A stretch of DNA of 27,176 nt from an uncultured Enterobacter sp. (lineage in GTDB: Bacteria; Pseudomonadota; Gammaproteobacteria; Enterobacterales; Enterobacteriaceae), in NCBI GenBank assembly GCA_946477805.1, contig CAMKZP010000007.1, positions 1 through 27,176 on the forward strand, written 5' to 3'. A model generated the notes under the pieces. It did not search any database. It had not been told where the DNA came from and was given only the letters and a program-made list of their open reading frames with translations. Of this stretch, positions 1 through 7,195 are shown in pieces. Numbering within the stretch: the first letter of the stretch is position 1; each line of letters begins with the position of its first letter. Position numbers and translations under genes: made by a program.

Positions 1-348
1 TATATAACCATTTCGTAAATTTTTAATCCCCATGATCACATGACTTTCATTAATTGTGGGCATTCTGGTCATTGTTATAGTCACCCGACCTTCGATGTGA
101 TTTTCTATATTTAACCAACTTTGGTTTACACTAAAACGCAAGTCGTTTAAGTTAAGGTGTGGACTATTACTGCTCATCGTTATCCTTGCACCAGCAAATC
201 CCATACTAAAAATATCGATTGTACTAAATCCGGATGAGCTTGGTGTATGGAAACTAATCATAGAAAAATAATCCATGTCATTTTTACCTAAGCAACTGGC
301 TGGAGCCATTAAAATTAAAGCACAACCGAGAATTTGATTGGAATACAT
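1..348 (-). CDS. Partial hypothetical protein, N-terminal part, runs off left edge
   Basis: An open minus-strand frame starts at an ATG (346-348) and stays open for 116 codons to the window edge, so the C-terminus is missing. The first ~21 residues (MYSNQILGCALILMAPASCL) are hydrophobic and could be a signal peptide or membrane anchor, but the positively charged n-region is missing and the cysteine lacks a clean lipobox. The visible mature part is polar, rich in Ser/Asn and short beta-type stretches, which would suit a secreted or surface protein. A possible AGG ribosome site lies about 10 bases upstream. The frame is also open for 19 codons upstream of this ATG back to a TAA, so a non-ATG start or a 5'-truncated gene is possible. 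I do not recognise the family. Base composition is clearly more AT-rich than the leading-region genes to the right. Confidence 0.5.
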   Translation of the reverse strand, partial: MYSNQILGCALILMAPASCLGKNDMDYFSMISFHTPSSSGFSTIDIFSMGFAGARITMSSNSPHLNLNDLRFSVNQSWLNIENHIEGRVTITMTRMPTINESHVIMGIKNLRNGYI

Positions 349-946
349 TGCCAATGTACCTGCTTTATAAACAAGATTAGGATTATATGTTACGCTGGTA
401 GCTTATCAAAAAATCGGTATGTTTATGTATGGTTGAAGTAAATTAGTTAAGGGAAGTCAATAATGATGTTATTGCAAAACTTCTTCATCTATGTGTAGTA
501 TCTATATTTTAAAATATCGTGAGTGTTCTTTGAGATACTTTAATAATAGCGGACACTACGGTCTTGTTGTTATTTAGACTGTGGCGTGGCGACGCAAAAG
601 AGAAAAATTTAAAGCGTGTGTGAGATCACAGTAAATGGGTGTCAATAGTATTTGACGTAAACTACAACGCGGTTTAGAACTGTTCGCAGATAGCAGGTGT
701 AAGTAATACCCGTTCATGATTGTGGCTAATAGCTACAAGATAACAGAAAAATTCCTCTGCAGACTAAGGCCGTTTTTTCTCCCATAATCCCCCGTGGTAT
801 AGAGGAGGGATAGAACTCACCCCGCATTAGAAGGCTTTTCGTCAGTAATCCCTCATTCTAGGATTTTTTAAAGTCATGACTGAAAGCCGCAACGCTGAAA
901 CAATTATCATACTTCGAAGGTGAGCGCATTTTCTTAACGGCAGGGG
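349..946. other. AT-rich stretch without a recognisable gene
   Basis: About 600 bases between the left-edge gene and the first leading-region gene. All frames are broken and I found no RNA gene. A near-palindrome TGTGAGATCACA lies near 622-633, but its half-sites are separated by 2 bases rather than the 6 of a CRP site. Composition changes from AT-rich to GC-rich near 900-950, which marks the edge of the plasmid leading region. Confidence 0.5.
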
Positions 947-1165
947 ATGGTGAAGGATAACGTTACCTACCGCACCATATTGATCCAGATTGAGGCGCAC
1001 GGGCTAATGCTCGCGCAGAACACCGTCCGGTACGCCTGGCGAAAGGACGGACTGCCCGTGCGCAGGTGGTTTGACCGTAGCTGGCTGCGCGTGGCGGTGC
1101 GCGAGGCCAGAGAGGAGGTGCAGGTACTTCTGGAAGCGCTTTCTTCACTGCGGCCTGTCATCTGA
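947..1165 (+). CDS. Small hypothetical protein, 72 aa
   Basis: A short basic ORF that begins where the sequence turns GC-rich, just upstream of ardA. An AGGGG lies only about 2-3 bases before the ATG, which is too close for a good ribosome site, so the start is weak. The N-terminal part (roughly residues 5-50) could be an all-helical DNA-binding fold: a Y-x-x-I helix, then a short R-K-D-G-L-P-V turn, then a W-x-R helix. I recognise no family. It may be a leading-region small gene or the surviving piece of a longer regulator. A minus-strand frame overlaps it, but its composition looks less protein-like. Confidence 0.4.
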   Translation: MVKDNVTYRTILIQIEAHGLMLAQNTVRYAWRKDGLPVRRWFDRSWLRVAVREAREEVQVLLEALSSLRPVI

Positions 1166-1535
1166 CGGACATGCAAAAAGGATATCGCGCGATCCGCTGT
1201 ACCGGCGCGACCTCCACGGTGTTACGGCTACGCAGTGAGTGACGTTCGTGCGGCCTGCGGCTAACGCCGTGCCTCTACTCTACCCCGACCGCTGCGATTG
1301 CAAGGGTGCGCTAGCCGCCATCCTCGCCCGGTCGCATTTATTTTCTGATGTTCGTTGCCGTTCTTCCCGTCGTTCTCTCGCTCAATATTCGCTCGATAAC
1401 CGTCCAGACCGCTCCGGCTGTTTTTCTGCGCTGCGGCCTCCGGTGGCGCCCCTGCATTCTCCGCTTTTCGTCGGGCTGTCGTGTCGGCACGGCGTAAGCC
1501 GGAACTCAGACGACATCGACTATGGAGGATTTTTT

Positions 1536-2042
1536 ATGAGCACTACGACCACAACCCCGGCTGTGTACGTTGGCACGTACCATAAATACAACTGCGGCAG
1601 CATTTTCGGAAAATGGTTTGATCTGACCGAATTTGACTCGAAAGAGGACTTTATCGAGGCCTGTCATGAGCTGCACGCAGGCGAGCATGACCCGGAGCTG
1701 ATGTTCCAGGATTGGGAGGGCATTCCGTCACAGTTTGCCTCTGAATCTTCCGTCGACTGGGATTTTATTCAGGCGTACAGGCGCGCGCAGGAGGAGGGCA
1801 GGGACGCGGCCTTTATCGCCTGGGCTGAGTACACCGGCGAATGCGATTACGACGCCTTTGATGATGCATATCGGGGCGAGGCGCAGAGCGAGGAGGACTA
1901 TGCATACGAGTACGTGAATGAGCACGATTTGCTGTCTTCCGTACCTGAAAATTTGCGCTGCTATTTTGACTACGAGGCGTATGCGCGCGATCTGTTCAGC
2001 GGCGGTCTGGTGTTCGTCGACGGTTACGTATTCAGCAACTGA
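1536..2042 (+). CDS. ardA: ArdA-family antirestriction protein
   Basis: A protein of 168 aa, matching the usual ArdA length (about 165-170). ArdA is a cytoplasmic DNA mimic: its acidic surface occupies the DNA-binding groove of type I restriction-modification enzymes and so protects incoming plasmid DNA. Family signs are the N-terminal V-Y-V-G-T-Y-x-K-Y-x-x-G-x-I-x-G-K-W-x-D-L segment (residues ~10-30), a strong excess of Asp/Glu throughout, and the C-terminal F-D-Y-E-A-Y-A-R-D-L-F-x-G-G segment followed by V-D-G-Y-V-F. I chose ATG 1536 because a good GGAGG ribosome site sits just before it. The frame continues upstream to 1239, but that extension is low-complexity GC-rich sequence without ArdA character. 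It is the first recognisable gene of the leading region, where early expression in the recipient is expected. Confidence 0.93.
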   Translation: MSTTTTTPAVYVGTYHKYNCGSIFGKWFDLTEFDSKEDFIEACHELHAGEHDPELMFQDWEGIPSQFASESSVDWDFIQAYRRAQEEGRDAAFIAWAEYTGECDYDAFDDAYRGEAQSEEDYAYEYVNEHDLLSSVPENLRCYFDYEAYARDLFSGGLVFVDGYVFSN

Positions 2043-2084
2043 TTAAAACGGGCGGGGAAAAAGCCTGCCCGCAGGGAGATTAAA

Positions 2085-2276
2085 ATGAAACTTGATCCAC
2101 AGACCCGCGACATCCTGCGCCAGTATAAGGCCCTGATTAATGCCCGCCGTCGTGATTCCGGCCAGCGGGAGCTGACTACCGCGCAGGTGGTTGATGAAAT
2201 CTGCTCCTACATGACCTGTCAGTGTGCGGTGTATATCGGCGGACACTTCATCCTGCAGGGCGGAAAGGGGGAGTGA
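2085..2276 (+). CDS. Small leading-region hypothetical protein, 63 aa
   Basis: A 63-aa ORF lying 42 bases after ardA and preceded by a plausible ribosome site (AGGGAG, about 7 bases before the ATG), so it is probably cotranscribed with ardA. The first half is a charged helix (L-R-Q-Y-K-A-L-I-N-A-R-R-R) and the middle is helical (T-T-A-Q-V-V-D-E-I-C), with two cysteines near residues 40 and 46. The length and position match small unnamed proteins common in conjugative plasmid leading regions. I cannot assign a function. A 9-bp hairpin follows its stop codon. Confidence 0.6.
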   Translation: MKLDPQTRDILRQYKALINARRRDSGQRELTTAQVVDEICSYMTCQCAVYIGGHFILQGGKGE

Positions 2277-2282
2277 TACTCC

Positions 2283-2305
2283 GGCAGGCGGTGATGCCGC
2301 CTGTC
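2283..2305 (+). other. Strong hairpin after the 63-aa gene
   Basis: GGCAGGCGG pairs with CCGCCTGTC across a 5-base loop: nine pairs, one of them G-T. No T-run follows, so this is not a classic intrinsic terminator. It may stabilise or process the mRNA between the ardA pair and the theta homologue. Confidence 0.4.
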
Positions 2306-2440
2306 AGCCCGCGCGCAAAACCCTGCAGGCTCGCGCCTGCGGGGAAGGAGAGGCGCCGCGCTTCGCGCCGCTGCCCGTCCTTTACCCTGCACTGGACAGG
2401 CGTACACTGGTCGCTCATTTCCTCTCCTTTGGAGTTTTCA

Positions 2441-2700
2441 GTGTCTCAGTTCAACATTGCTGCCAAATCAAAAGAAGAGCAGGACAAAGTCGCTGTGGAC
2501 CTGGTGCTTCCGGAGTGGCATACAAGGAGCGTTTGAACCAGCCGGTTGTGCCTGAAGTCGTGGCCAGAGAGCAGCCTGAGCATCTCAGAGAGTATTTTAT
2601 GGCGCGGGTGCGGCACTACCGTCAGCTTGGTACACAGCTTCCGAACGCAAACGACCCGAGGTATATCGAAATGGCTGAAGCTAACGGAAAGGGAAAGTGA
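2441..2700 (+). pseudogene. DNA polymerase III theta-subunit homologue (HolE/HOT family), frameshifted
   Basis: The theta subunit binds and stabilises the epsilon proofreading exonuclease in the Pol III core. Phage P1 (HOT) and many conjugative plasmids carry their own copy. The frame starts at GTG 2441 with GGAG 6 bases upstream and encodes a typical N-terminus (K-S-K-E-E-Q-D-K-V-A-V-D-L). It then shifts and reaches a stop at 2534-2536. The next frame continues the family without a gap (A-S-G-V-A-Y-K-E-R-L-N-Q-P-V-V, then V-A-R-E-Q-P-E-H-L-R and V-R-H-Y-R) to the TGA at 2698-2700. One base is missing around 2498-2502 (CTGGTGCTTCC). Restoring it would give about 86 aa, slightly longer than HolE (76) and HOT (83). 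No slippery heptamer is visible, so I read this as a mutation or sequencing error rather than programmed frameshifting. A terminator lies downstream at 2847. Confidence 0.8.
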
Positions 2701-2846
2701 TCCTGATTGACAGAGAGCGGCAGAACCAGAAAAGAATCAGACTTTTTCTACTAAAAAGCGCTGAGATATCAGGAGTGGATAAGGTATTTTAACGGCACTG
2801 ATGTAGCATTCAGAAAAACATAATAAATTCAGTGAACGTTGACTCT

Positions 2847-2871
2847 GCCAGGCTTGCCTGGCTTTTTTTTT
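2847..2871 (+). terminator. Intrinsic terminator after the theta homologue
   Basis: GCCAGG pairs with CCTGGC around a CTTG loop and is followed by nine T residues. This is a textbook rho-independent terminator for + strand transcription. It would end the ardA/63-aa/theta transcript and isolate it from the next block. Confidence 0.85.
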
Positions 2872-3090
2872 GCGCGGGCGTCCGGGCGGGCTGTCATGCT
2901 TCGCACAGAGCCAGCTGCGCCGTCTCTGCCCGGGCCTTCCGCTCCCTGCGGTCCCTTCAGGCCAGCGGGTTTCCATCCCATGACGCAACACCACGCTTGC
3001 AGCAGCCGTTCCGGCTGCGCCGCTCAGTAGCGCCGTTTCCTGCGCTTCCGGCATGTCATCGATAACACAAACTGCATCGATGCCATGTAG

Positions 3091-3141
3091 GGGGCAACGC
3101 CGTTTCGCCGCGCGCGGCTTCCCGGCATTGCGGCGTGCCCC
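3091..3141 (+). promoter_or_regulatory. Large stem-loop, candidate ssDNA promoter (Frpo/ssi type)
   Basis: GGGGCA (3091-3096) plus CGCCG (3098-3102) pair with CGGCG (3131-3135) plus TGCCCC (3136-3141), giving 11 pairs with one bulged A. The loop contains a 12-base palindrome, GCCGCGCGCGGC (3107-3118). F-like plasmids carry folded single-strand promoters (Frpo, ssi) in the same place, upstream of the genes expressed first in the recipient. The role is inferred from structure and position. I did not identify the paired -35/-10 elements with confidence. Confidence 0.4.
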
Positions 3142-3353
3142 TGCTCATCGTCCGGATCTGCGCTCTCCCGTCTGAGTCCCTCCTCCGGGTGCTGATAACC
3201 CCACAGTCCTCCTTGCTGTCCAGGGCCGGCGCAGCCTTTCGCAATAAATTTCTCCCGGCCATTACGCCTCGCTCCATTAGACCGGAATAAATTTCCCGCT
3301 CACCCAGGACATCTGCCTCGGCCGGTGGCGTTTACGCACCTGCGGCGAAGGTT

Positions 3354-3452
3354 CTCAAACGGGTGAGGTGTTTTATCCACGGGATGGTTCAGCAGGCTCC
3401 CGCAAAACGTCAAAACCGCGGCTCCCGAAACTCAACGGGTGACGGGTTTTAA
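3354..3452 (+). repeat. Imperfect direct repeat upstream of DUF905
   Basis: CTCAAACGGGTGA followed by GGTGTTTTA (3354-3374) recurs as CTCAACGGGTGA followed by CGGGTTTTA (3431-3450), about 77 bases apart. The second copy sits just upstream of the ribosome site of the next gene. It could be a regulator binding site or a relic of duplication in the leading region. Confidence 0.45.
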
Positions 3453-3482
3453 GGGCAAAACAGGTTCAGAAGGAGGTTTTCA

Positions 3483-3713
3483 ATGAGCGAGGCGGTGGTG
3501 GTTTTACCTGACGACACCTTTACCCGCGAACAGGCTGAGGCCGTCGTGGCGCAGTACGCCAACGTGACGATAGAGGACGATCAGGGAACGCATTTTTGTC
3601 TGGTCGTGCGTAAGGACGGGGAGATGGTCTGGCGCACGTGGAACTTCGAGCCGGACGGTACGTACTGGCTCAACCGTTATATCCGCGACTACGGCATCCG
3701 CAAGTCGCAGTAA
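3483..3713 (+). CDS. DUF905-like leading-region protein, 76 aa
   Basis: An acidic 76-aa protein with an excellent ribosome site (AGAAGGAGG, 7 bases before the ATG). The pattern F-T-R-E-Q-A-E-A-V-V-A-Q-Y-x-N-V-x-I-E-D-D-Q-G-T-H-F, then L-V-V-R-K-D-G-E-M-V-W-R-x-W-N-F-E, and the C-terminal L-N-R-Y-I-R-x-Y-G-I, matches the DUF905 family as I know it from F-like plasmids, where it sits between ssb and the large ParB-like gene. Its biochemical function is unknown. It is followed 70 bases later by the ParB-like gene and is probably the first gene of an operon reaching through psiA. Confidence 0.85.
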   Translation: MSEAVVVLPDDTFTREQAEAVVAQYANVTIEDDQGTHFCLVVRKDGEMVWRTWNFEPDGTYWLNRYIRDYGIRKSQ

Positions 3714-3783
3714 GAAAGAGATGCCCTGCCGGAGCACGAACTCCGCAGGGCCGGACATTTATCAACACGGAGAGGTATCAACA

Positions 3784-5760
3784 ATGTCTGTAGAGAATGT
3801 TAAAGCAAAAGCACCCAAAAAAGCGAGCAGCAAAAAAATCACGAAGGCGCAGGAAGTTGCCCTGAAAACGGCCCTTGAGGCCGCTGCGGTTGAGTACGTT
3901 CCGCTTGCCGAACTCACCAAATCACCGCTTAACGTGCGCACCATACCGTATTCCGTGGACAGCGTGCGCGGTCTGGCCGACTCCATTGAGGCGCTCGGAC
4001 TGCTGCAGAACCTGATTATTCACACCCTCGCAGACGGGAAATCCGGCGTGGCTGCAGGTGGCCGCCGACTGACCGCCCTGAATCTGCTGGTGCAGGAGGG
4101 GCGTCTGGATGATGGTTACACCGTGATGGTCAAACGCGTCTCTGACGACATCGCGGCGCTTGCCTCTGTGGCCGAGAACGAGCAGCGCGCGGCCATGCAT
4201 CCCGCCGAGCAAATCGCAGGGTTCCGCACGCTGGCAGAGCAGGGCAAAACCCCCGCGCAGATTGGCGACGCGCTCGGTTTCGGCTCCCGTCACGTCCAGC
4301 GCATGCTGAAGCTGACAAACCTCGCCCCGGCCCTGATGGAAAAGCTCGCGCAGGACGAGCTGACCGTTGAGCAGTGTCAGGCGCTCTGTCTTGAGGATGA
4401 CCACACCCGTCAGGCTGAGATCCTCGAGAGCGTGAAGGCCAGCTGGTCGAACGCCCCCGCGCACCTGATTAAACGTGCCGTGACTGACACTGAAATCAGC
4501 ACCGACAGCGTGAAATTCCGGTTCATCGGACGTGACGCCTACGAGGCTGCAGGCGGTTACGTCCGTGAAGACCTGTTCAGCCAGGATGACGGCGACGGTA
4601 CTGCTGACTGCGTGCTGGTCGAGCGTCTGGTGCAGGAAAAGCTGGAGCGTATCGCGCAGGACATTCAGCAGCGTGAGGGCTGGACGTGGGGGCGCGGACG
4701 CGCAGCCCGCATCTGGTACCACGGCGAAGACGGGAAAGAGTTCGTGCAGCCCGACGAACCCGATCCGGTTTACACCCCCGAACAGCAGCAGCGTCTTGAC
4801 GAACTGCACGAGCAGTGGAACGGATACGGCTCCCGCTGTGACGAAACGGATGCGCTTGAGCTGGAAATCGACGCGATCGAACAGGCCGGAGAAATCAGCG
4901 CGTGGACCGATGAAATGAAGTCAGGGGCTGGCGTCATGGTCAGCCTGTACGAAGGTCAGGTGTACGTTCAGCGCGGTATTCGCCTGAAGGCCGACGAGCC
5001 TGAAGAAACTGAAGAAAGCAGCGCTACGGTGCCGTTCACTTCGCGCCAGACGGATGCCACAGAGGGGATCAGCCTCCCGCTGCTCACGAAAATGTCCTCT
5101 GAGCGAACGTTAGCGGTACAGGCCGCGCTGATGCAGCAGCCTGAAAAAGCGGTGGCGCTGATGGTCTGGCGTCTGTGTACCTGCGTCTTTTCTGGCTGCC
5201 TGACCACAACGCACCCGTTCCGCATCAGCCTGACCGTTTCCCACGGCAGCCTGACGGAGAATGCCCCGTCCGGTAAGAGCGGCGCGGCGTATGACCTCCT
5301 GATGCAGGAAAAAGCCCGTCTTCAGGCGCTGCTGCCAGCGGGATGGGAGAAGGACTTCACGACCTTCTTCGACCTGAGCGGCGCGGTGCTGATGTCGCTC
5401 ATGGCCTTCTGTACGGCGTGTTCGGTCGACGGGGTACAGACCCGCGATATGGGGCACACCTCACGCAGTACCCTCGATACGGTCGAGGCGGCAATCGGGT
5501 TCCACCTGCGCGACTGGTGGCAGCCGACGAAGGAGAACTACTTCGGCAGCCTGAAACATCCACAGATTGTTGCCTCCCTGAAAGATGCGGGGCTGACAGG
5601 GGCAGCGGGTGACGCGGAGAAGATGAAGAAGGGCGATGCGGCAGGGCATGCGGAGCACTTCATGCAGCATAACCGCTGGGTTCCGGCCTGGCTGAAAGGG
5701 CCTGAGCCTGTGGCTGAAGCTGACGACAACGACACCACTGACACGGCACAGGCCGCCTGA
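3784..5760 (+). CDS. ParB/Spo0J-domain protein of the plasmid leading region (YubM-like)
   Basis: A protein of 658 aa, close to the long ParB-domain protein next to psiB in F-like plasmids and about twice the length of a partition ParB. After a Lys/Ala-rich basic N-terminus (residues 1-30) comes a ParB N-terminal domain (~36-130) with G-L-L-Q-N-L-I-I-H and G-V-A-A-G-G-R-R-L-T-A-L. The second is the ParB box II, with GGRR in place of the usual GERR. Next is a helix-turn-helix-like segment (~145-205; T-P-A-Q-I-G-D-A-L-G-F-G-S-R-H-V-Q-R-M). The long C-terminal half is specific to the leading-region family. No parA or parS is visible nearby, so classical partition is unlikely. A nuclease or ssDNA-associated role has been proposed for relatives but cannot be read from the sequence. 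ATG 3784 has GGAGAGG upstream; the frame continues to 3721 without a ribosome site. Confidence 0.88.
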   Translation: MSVENVKAKAPKKASSKKITKAQEVALKTALEAAAVEYVPLAELTKSPLNVRTIPYSVDSVRGLADSIEALGLLQNLIIHTLADGKSGVAAGGRRLTALNLLVQEGRLDDGYTVMVKRVSDDIAALASVAENEQRAAMHPAEQIAGFRTLAEQGKTPAQIGDALGFGSRHVQRMLKLTNLAPALMEKLAQDELTVEQCQALCLEDDHTRQAEILESVKASWSNAPAHLIKRAVTDTEISTDSVKFRFIGRDAYEAAGGYVREDLFSQDDGDGTADCVLVERLVQEKLERIAQDIQQREGWTWGRGRAARIWYHGEDGKEFVQPDEPDPVYTPEQQQRLDELHEQWNGYGSRCDETDALELEIDAIEQAGEISAWTDEMKSGAGVMVSLYEGQVYVQRGIRLKADEPEETEESSATVPFTSRQTDATEGISLPLLTKMSSERTLAVQAALMQQPEKAVALMVWRLCTCVFSGCLTTTHPFRISLTVSHGSLTENAPSGKSGAAYDLLMQEKARLQALLPAGWEKDFTTFFDLSGAVLMSLMAFCTACSVDGVQTRDMGHTSRSTLDTVEAAIGFHLRDWWQPTKENYFGSLKHPQIVASLKDAGLTGAAGDAEKMKKGDAAGHAEHFMQHNRWVPAWLKGPEPVAEADDNDTTDTAQAA

Positions 5761-5769
5761 TAACGGAGC

Positions 5770-5787
5770 GCCGCCCTGCGGGGCGGC
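5770..5787 (+). other. Intercistronic hairpin between the ParB-like gene and psiB
   Basis: GCCGCCC pairs with GGGCGGC across a short TGCG loop in the 42-base gap, followed by AATAAGGAG, which serves as the psiB ribosome site. No T-tract follows, so it is more likely an mRNA stability element or partial attenuator than a terminator. Confidence 0.45.
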
Positions 5788-5802
5788 AATAAGGAGATAC
5801 CC

Positions 5803-6234
5803 ATGCAAACTGTTCTGACCCCTGACGTTCTGAAAACAATGTCCCACGATGAGTTCGAGGACTGGCGGGACAGCGGCGAGGACTACCGCCGCGCGCTGAC
5901 CCATGCCGTCATGCATGACCTGACCTGCCCTGAAAACTGGGATATGAATGGCGAGTATCGCAGCGAGTTCGGCGGGTTCTTCCCCGTGCAGATACGCTTC
6001 ACGCCCTCGCACGGCAACTATCATCTGGCGGTGTGCAGCCCTGGCGTCATCAGTCCGGTATGGATGATGGTGTTCGTTCCCGCCAGCGGTCGCCCGTTCT
6101 CCGTGGTGCGCACCCTGAAGGGCTACCAGCCGGAGCTTGTCAGCCACACCCTCAGCCTGACGGCGCGTCTCGATGCGGACGGCTACTCTCAGGCCAGCAT
6201 CATCAGCATCCTGGCATCGGAGGGCGCGGCATGA
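5803..6234 (+). CDS. psiB: Plasmid SOS inhibition protein B (PsiB)
   Basis: A protein of 143 aa, the family length (F PsiB about 144). PsiB binds free RecA and prevents filament formation on the incoming single strand, so conjugation does not trigger the SOS response in the recipient. Recognisable family segments are R-x-L-T-H-A-V-M-x-D-L, N-W-x-M-N-G-E-Y-x-S-E-F-G-G-F-F-P-V-Q-x-R-F-T-P, L-A-V-C-S-P-G, and the C-terminal L-x-A-D-G-Y-S-x-x-x-I-I-x-I-L-x-x-E-G. AAGGAG lies 7 bases before the ATG. The stop codon overlaps the psiA start (ATGA), so psiB and psiA are translationally coupled. Confidence 0.95.
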   Translation: MQTVLTPDVLKTMSHDEFEDWRDSGEDYRRALTHAVMHDLTCPENWDMNGEYRSEFGGFFPVQIRFTPSHGNYHLAVCSPGVISPVWMMVFVPASGRPFSVVRTLKGYQPELVSHTLSLTARLDADGYSQASIISILASEGAA

Positions 6235-6959
6235 TCCCTTCATATCTCTCCATGGTGCCCTTCTGTCCTGCGCGACGCGCCGCGATGGAGGCCATTGCCG
6301 AAGTTGAGCGCAGGCGCACGCGCGGCGCGGCGTCCACGAAGTTCCCGTATGCCAGCGCCTTTTTCCGCCGCCTGACAGGACGCAAACGCGTCACCATCAG
6401 GGAGATACGCCTGTTCGCGCCGGTGCTGAGCGCGCAGGAGCTGCGCGGAAGCCGTGACAGCTGGCTGAGGGCCATCGATGCCCTGATAGAGAGCCGCGGG
6501 GCCTGCTGCTGGCTGCCGCTGCCGGTGAACGCCGGTGAACAGATCTTCCCGGAGGAAACCTTCAGGCATACCGAACGCTCGCGCCGTCAGGAAGCCATGC
6601 TGGACGAAAAATACACCCGCCAGCGCCGGAAAGGATCCTGCCTGCGTGAACGGGCTTACCAGGCGCTGGCGGGGCAGGCGGAAATCGAGCTGGCCTTTCA
6701 TACGCCGGAAGCGGTCGGGAGCTGGAGCGCCCGCTGGTCGGGGTCTGAGCTGGAGCAGTACGACCTGGAGGAAATGTTCTGGCGCTGGAGTGAGCGTTTC
6801 CCGTCCCTGTCCGCGCTGAAGAGGGATGAGTATCACGGCGAACCGCTCTGGAGCGTGGTGTACGAAGCCAGGCTGCTGACGGCAGACGCTCCCGTTCCCG
6901 TGCGACAGCTGGAGCGCTGGATGGTACCGAACAAGCTGACGTTCCGGGAGGGGGCATGA
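6231..6959 (+). CDS. psiA: Plasmid SOS inhibition protein A (PsiA)
   Basis: A protein of 242 aa, near the usual ~240 for PsiA. It is the standard partner gene of psiB; its own molecular activity is not established. Family-like segments are L-V/S-M-V-P-x-x-x-x-R-x-A-A-M-E-A-I-A-E-V-E-R-R-R, Y-A-S-A-F-F-R-R-L-T-G-R-K-R-V-T-I, and W-L-R-A-I-D-A-L-I-E-S-x-G-x-x-C-W-L-P-L-P-V-N-A-G-E. The start at ATG 6231 overlaps the psiB stop by four bases. The same frame is open upstream to 6033, but that stretch lies inside psiB. The stop overlaps the next gene (ATGA), continuing the coupled operon. Confidence 0.93.
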   Translation: MIPSYLSMVPFCPARRAAMEAIAEVERRRTRGAASTKFPYASAFFRRLTGRKRVTIREIRLFAPVLSAQELRGSRDSWLRAIDALIESRGACCWLPLPVNAGEQIFPEETFRHTERSRRQEAMLDEKYTRQRRKGSCLRERAYQALAGQAEIELAFHTPEAVGSWSARWSGSELEQYDLEEMFWRWSERFPSLSALKRDEYHGEPLWSVVYEARLLTADAPVPVRQLERWMVPNKLTFREGA

Positions 6960-7195
6960 GCAGGAGATCGAACCCGTACAGGCAGGAGCTCAGGGTGGCC
7001 CGGAGTCAGCGTAAACGCCTGCAGATGATAAAAGATAAGATCACCGATATGTCGGTTGAGTGGGACGGCCTGAGCGGTGGTCTGGAGTGCGATTTTTACA
7101 TGCTGGCCGAAGAGACTGAGAAGCAGCTGGACGTCCTCGATGCGCAGATGGGCGACTGGACGAAGGGATACGGCGACGGCAGGGAGGTGGAGTGA
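6956..7195 (+). CDS. Small hypothetical protein after psiA, 79 aa
   Basis: A 79-aa protein whose ATG overlaps the psiA stop and whose own stop overlaps the next ATG (TGATG), so it is an internal member of a coupled operon. The N-terminus is strongly basic (R-R-S-N-P-Y-R-Q-E-L-R-V-A-R-S-Q-R-K-R) and the C-terminal half acidic and helical (A-E-E-T-E-K-Q-L-D-V-L-D-A-Q-M), which suggests a small coiled-coil or nucleic-acid-associated protein. Such a gene commonly follows psiA in F-like plasmids. No function is known to me. Confidence 0.7.
   Translation: MSRRSNPYRQELRVARSQRKRLQMIKDKITDMSVEWDGLSGGLECDFYMLAEETEKQLDVLDAQMGDWTKGYGDGREVE

Larger units (their letters stand above)
2872..3482. other. Gene-free structured segment in front of the DUF905-parB-psiBA operon
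   Basis: About 600 GC-rich bases. Several frames are open by chance, but none has a ribosome site or protein-like composition. The segment holds a large hairpin (3091-3141), a direct repeat of AATAAATTTCtCCCG (near 3243 and 3286) and an imperfect ~21-base direct repeat (near 3354 and 3431). In F-like plasmids this position is taken by a single-strand promoter and ssb. I find no ssb coding sequence or remnant here. Confidence 0.55.

Noticed and set aside
622..633. Possible CRP site TGTGAGATCACA
   Set aside because: The half-sites are separated by 2 bases instead of 6, and no gene follows at a suitable distance.
1239..1535. N-terminal extension of the ArdA frame
   Set aside because: The open frame continues upstream, but the added 99 residues are Arg/Ser/Pro-rich with no ArdA character, and the strong ribosome site is just before ATG 1536.
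2498..2504. Programmed ribosomal frameshift in the theta homologue
   Set aside because: No slippery heptamer and no downstream stimulatory structure were seen; a lost base explains the two frames more simply.
3922..4809. Long minus-strand open frame of 295 codons
   Set aside because: It lies entirely inside the ParB-like gene and is a shadow of its GC-rich codon use; it has no motifs and no ribosome site.
3784..5760. Plasmid partition system
   Set aside because: The ParB domain is real, but there is no ParA and no parS-like repeats. The length and psiBA neighbours fit the leading-region family, not partition.
6033..6230. Upstream extension of psiA
   Set aside because: It would lie inside psiB. 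The ATGA overlap at 6231 and the PsiA length support the shorter form.
5461..6243. Minus-strand open frame of 260 codons across the parB/psiB junction
   Set aside because: It overlaps two well-supported genes in antisense and has no recognisable domain.
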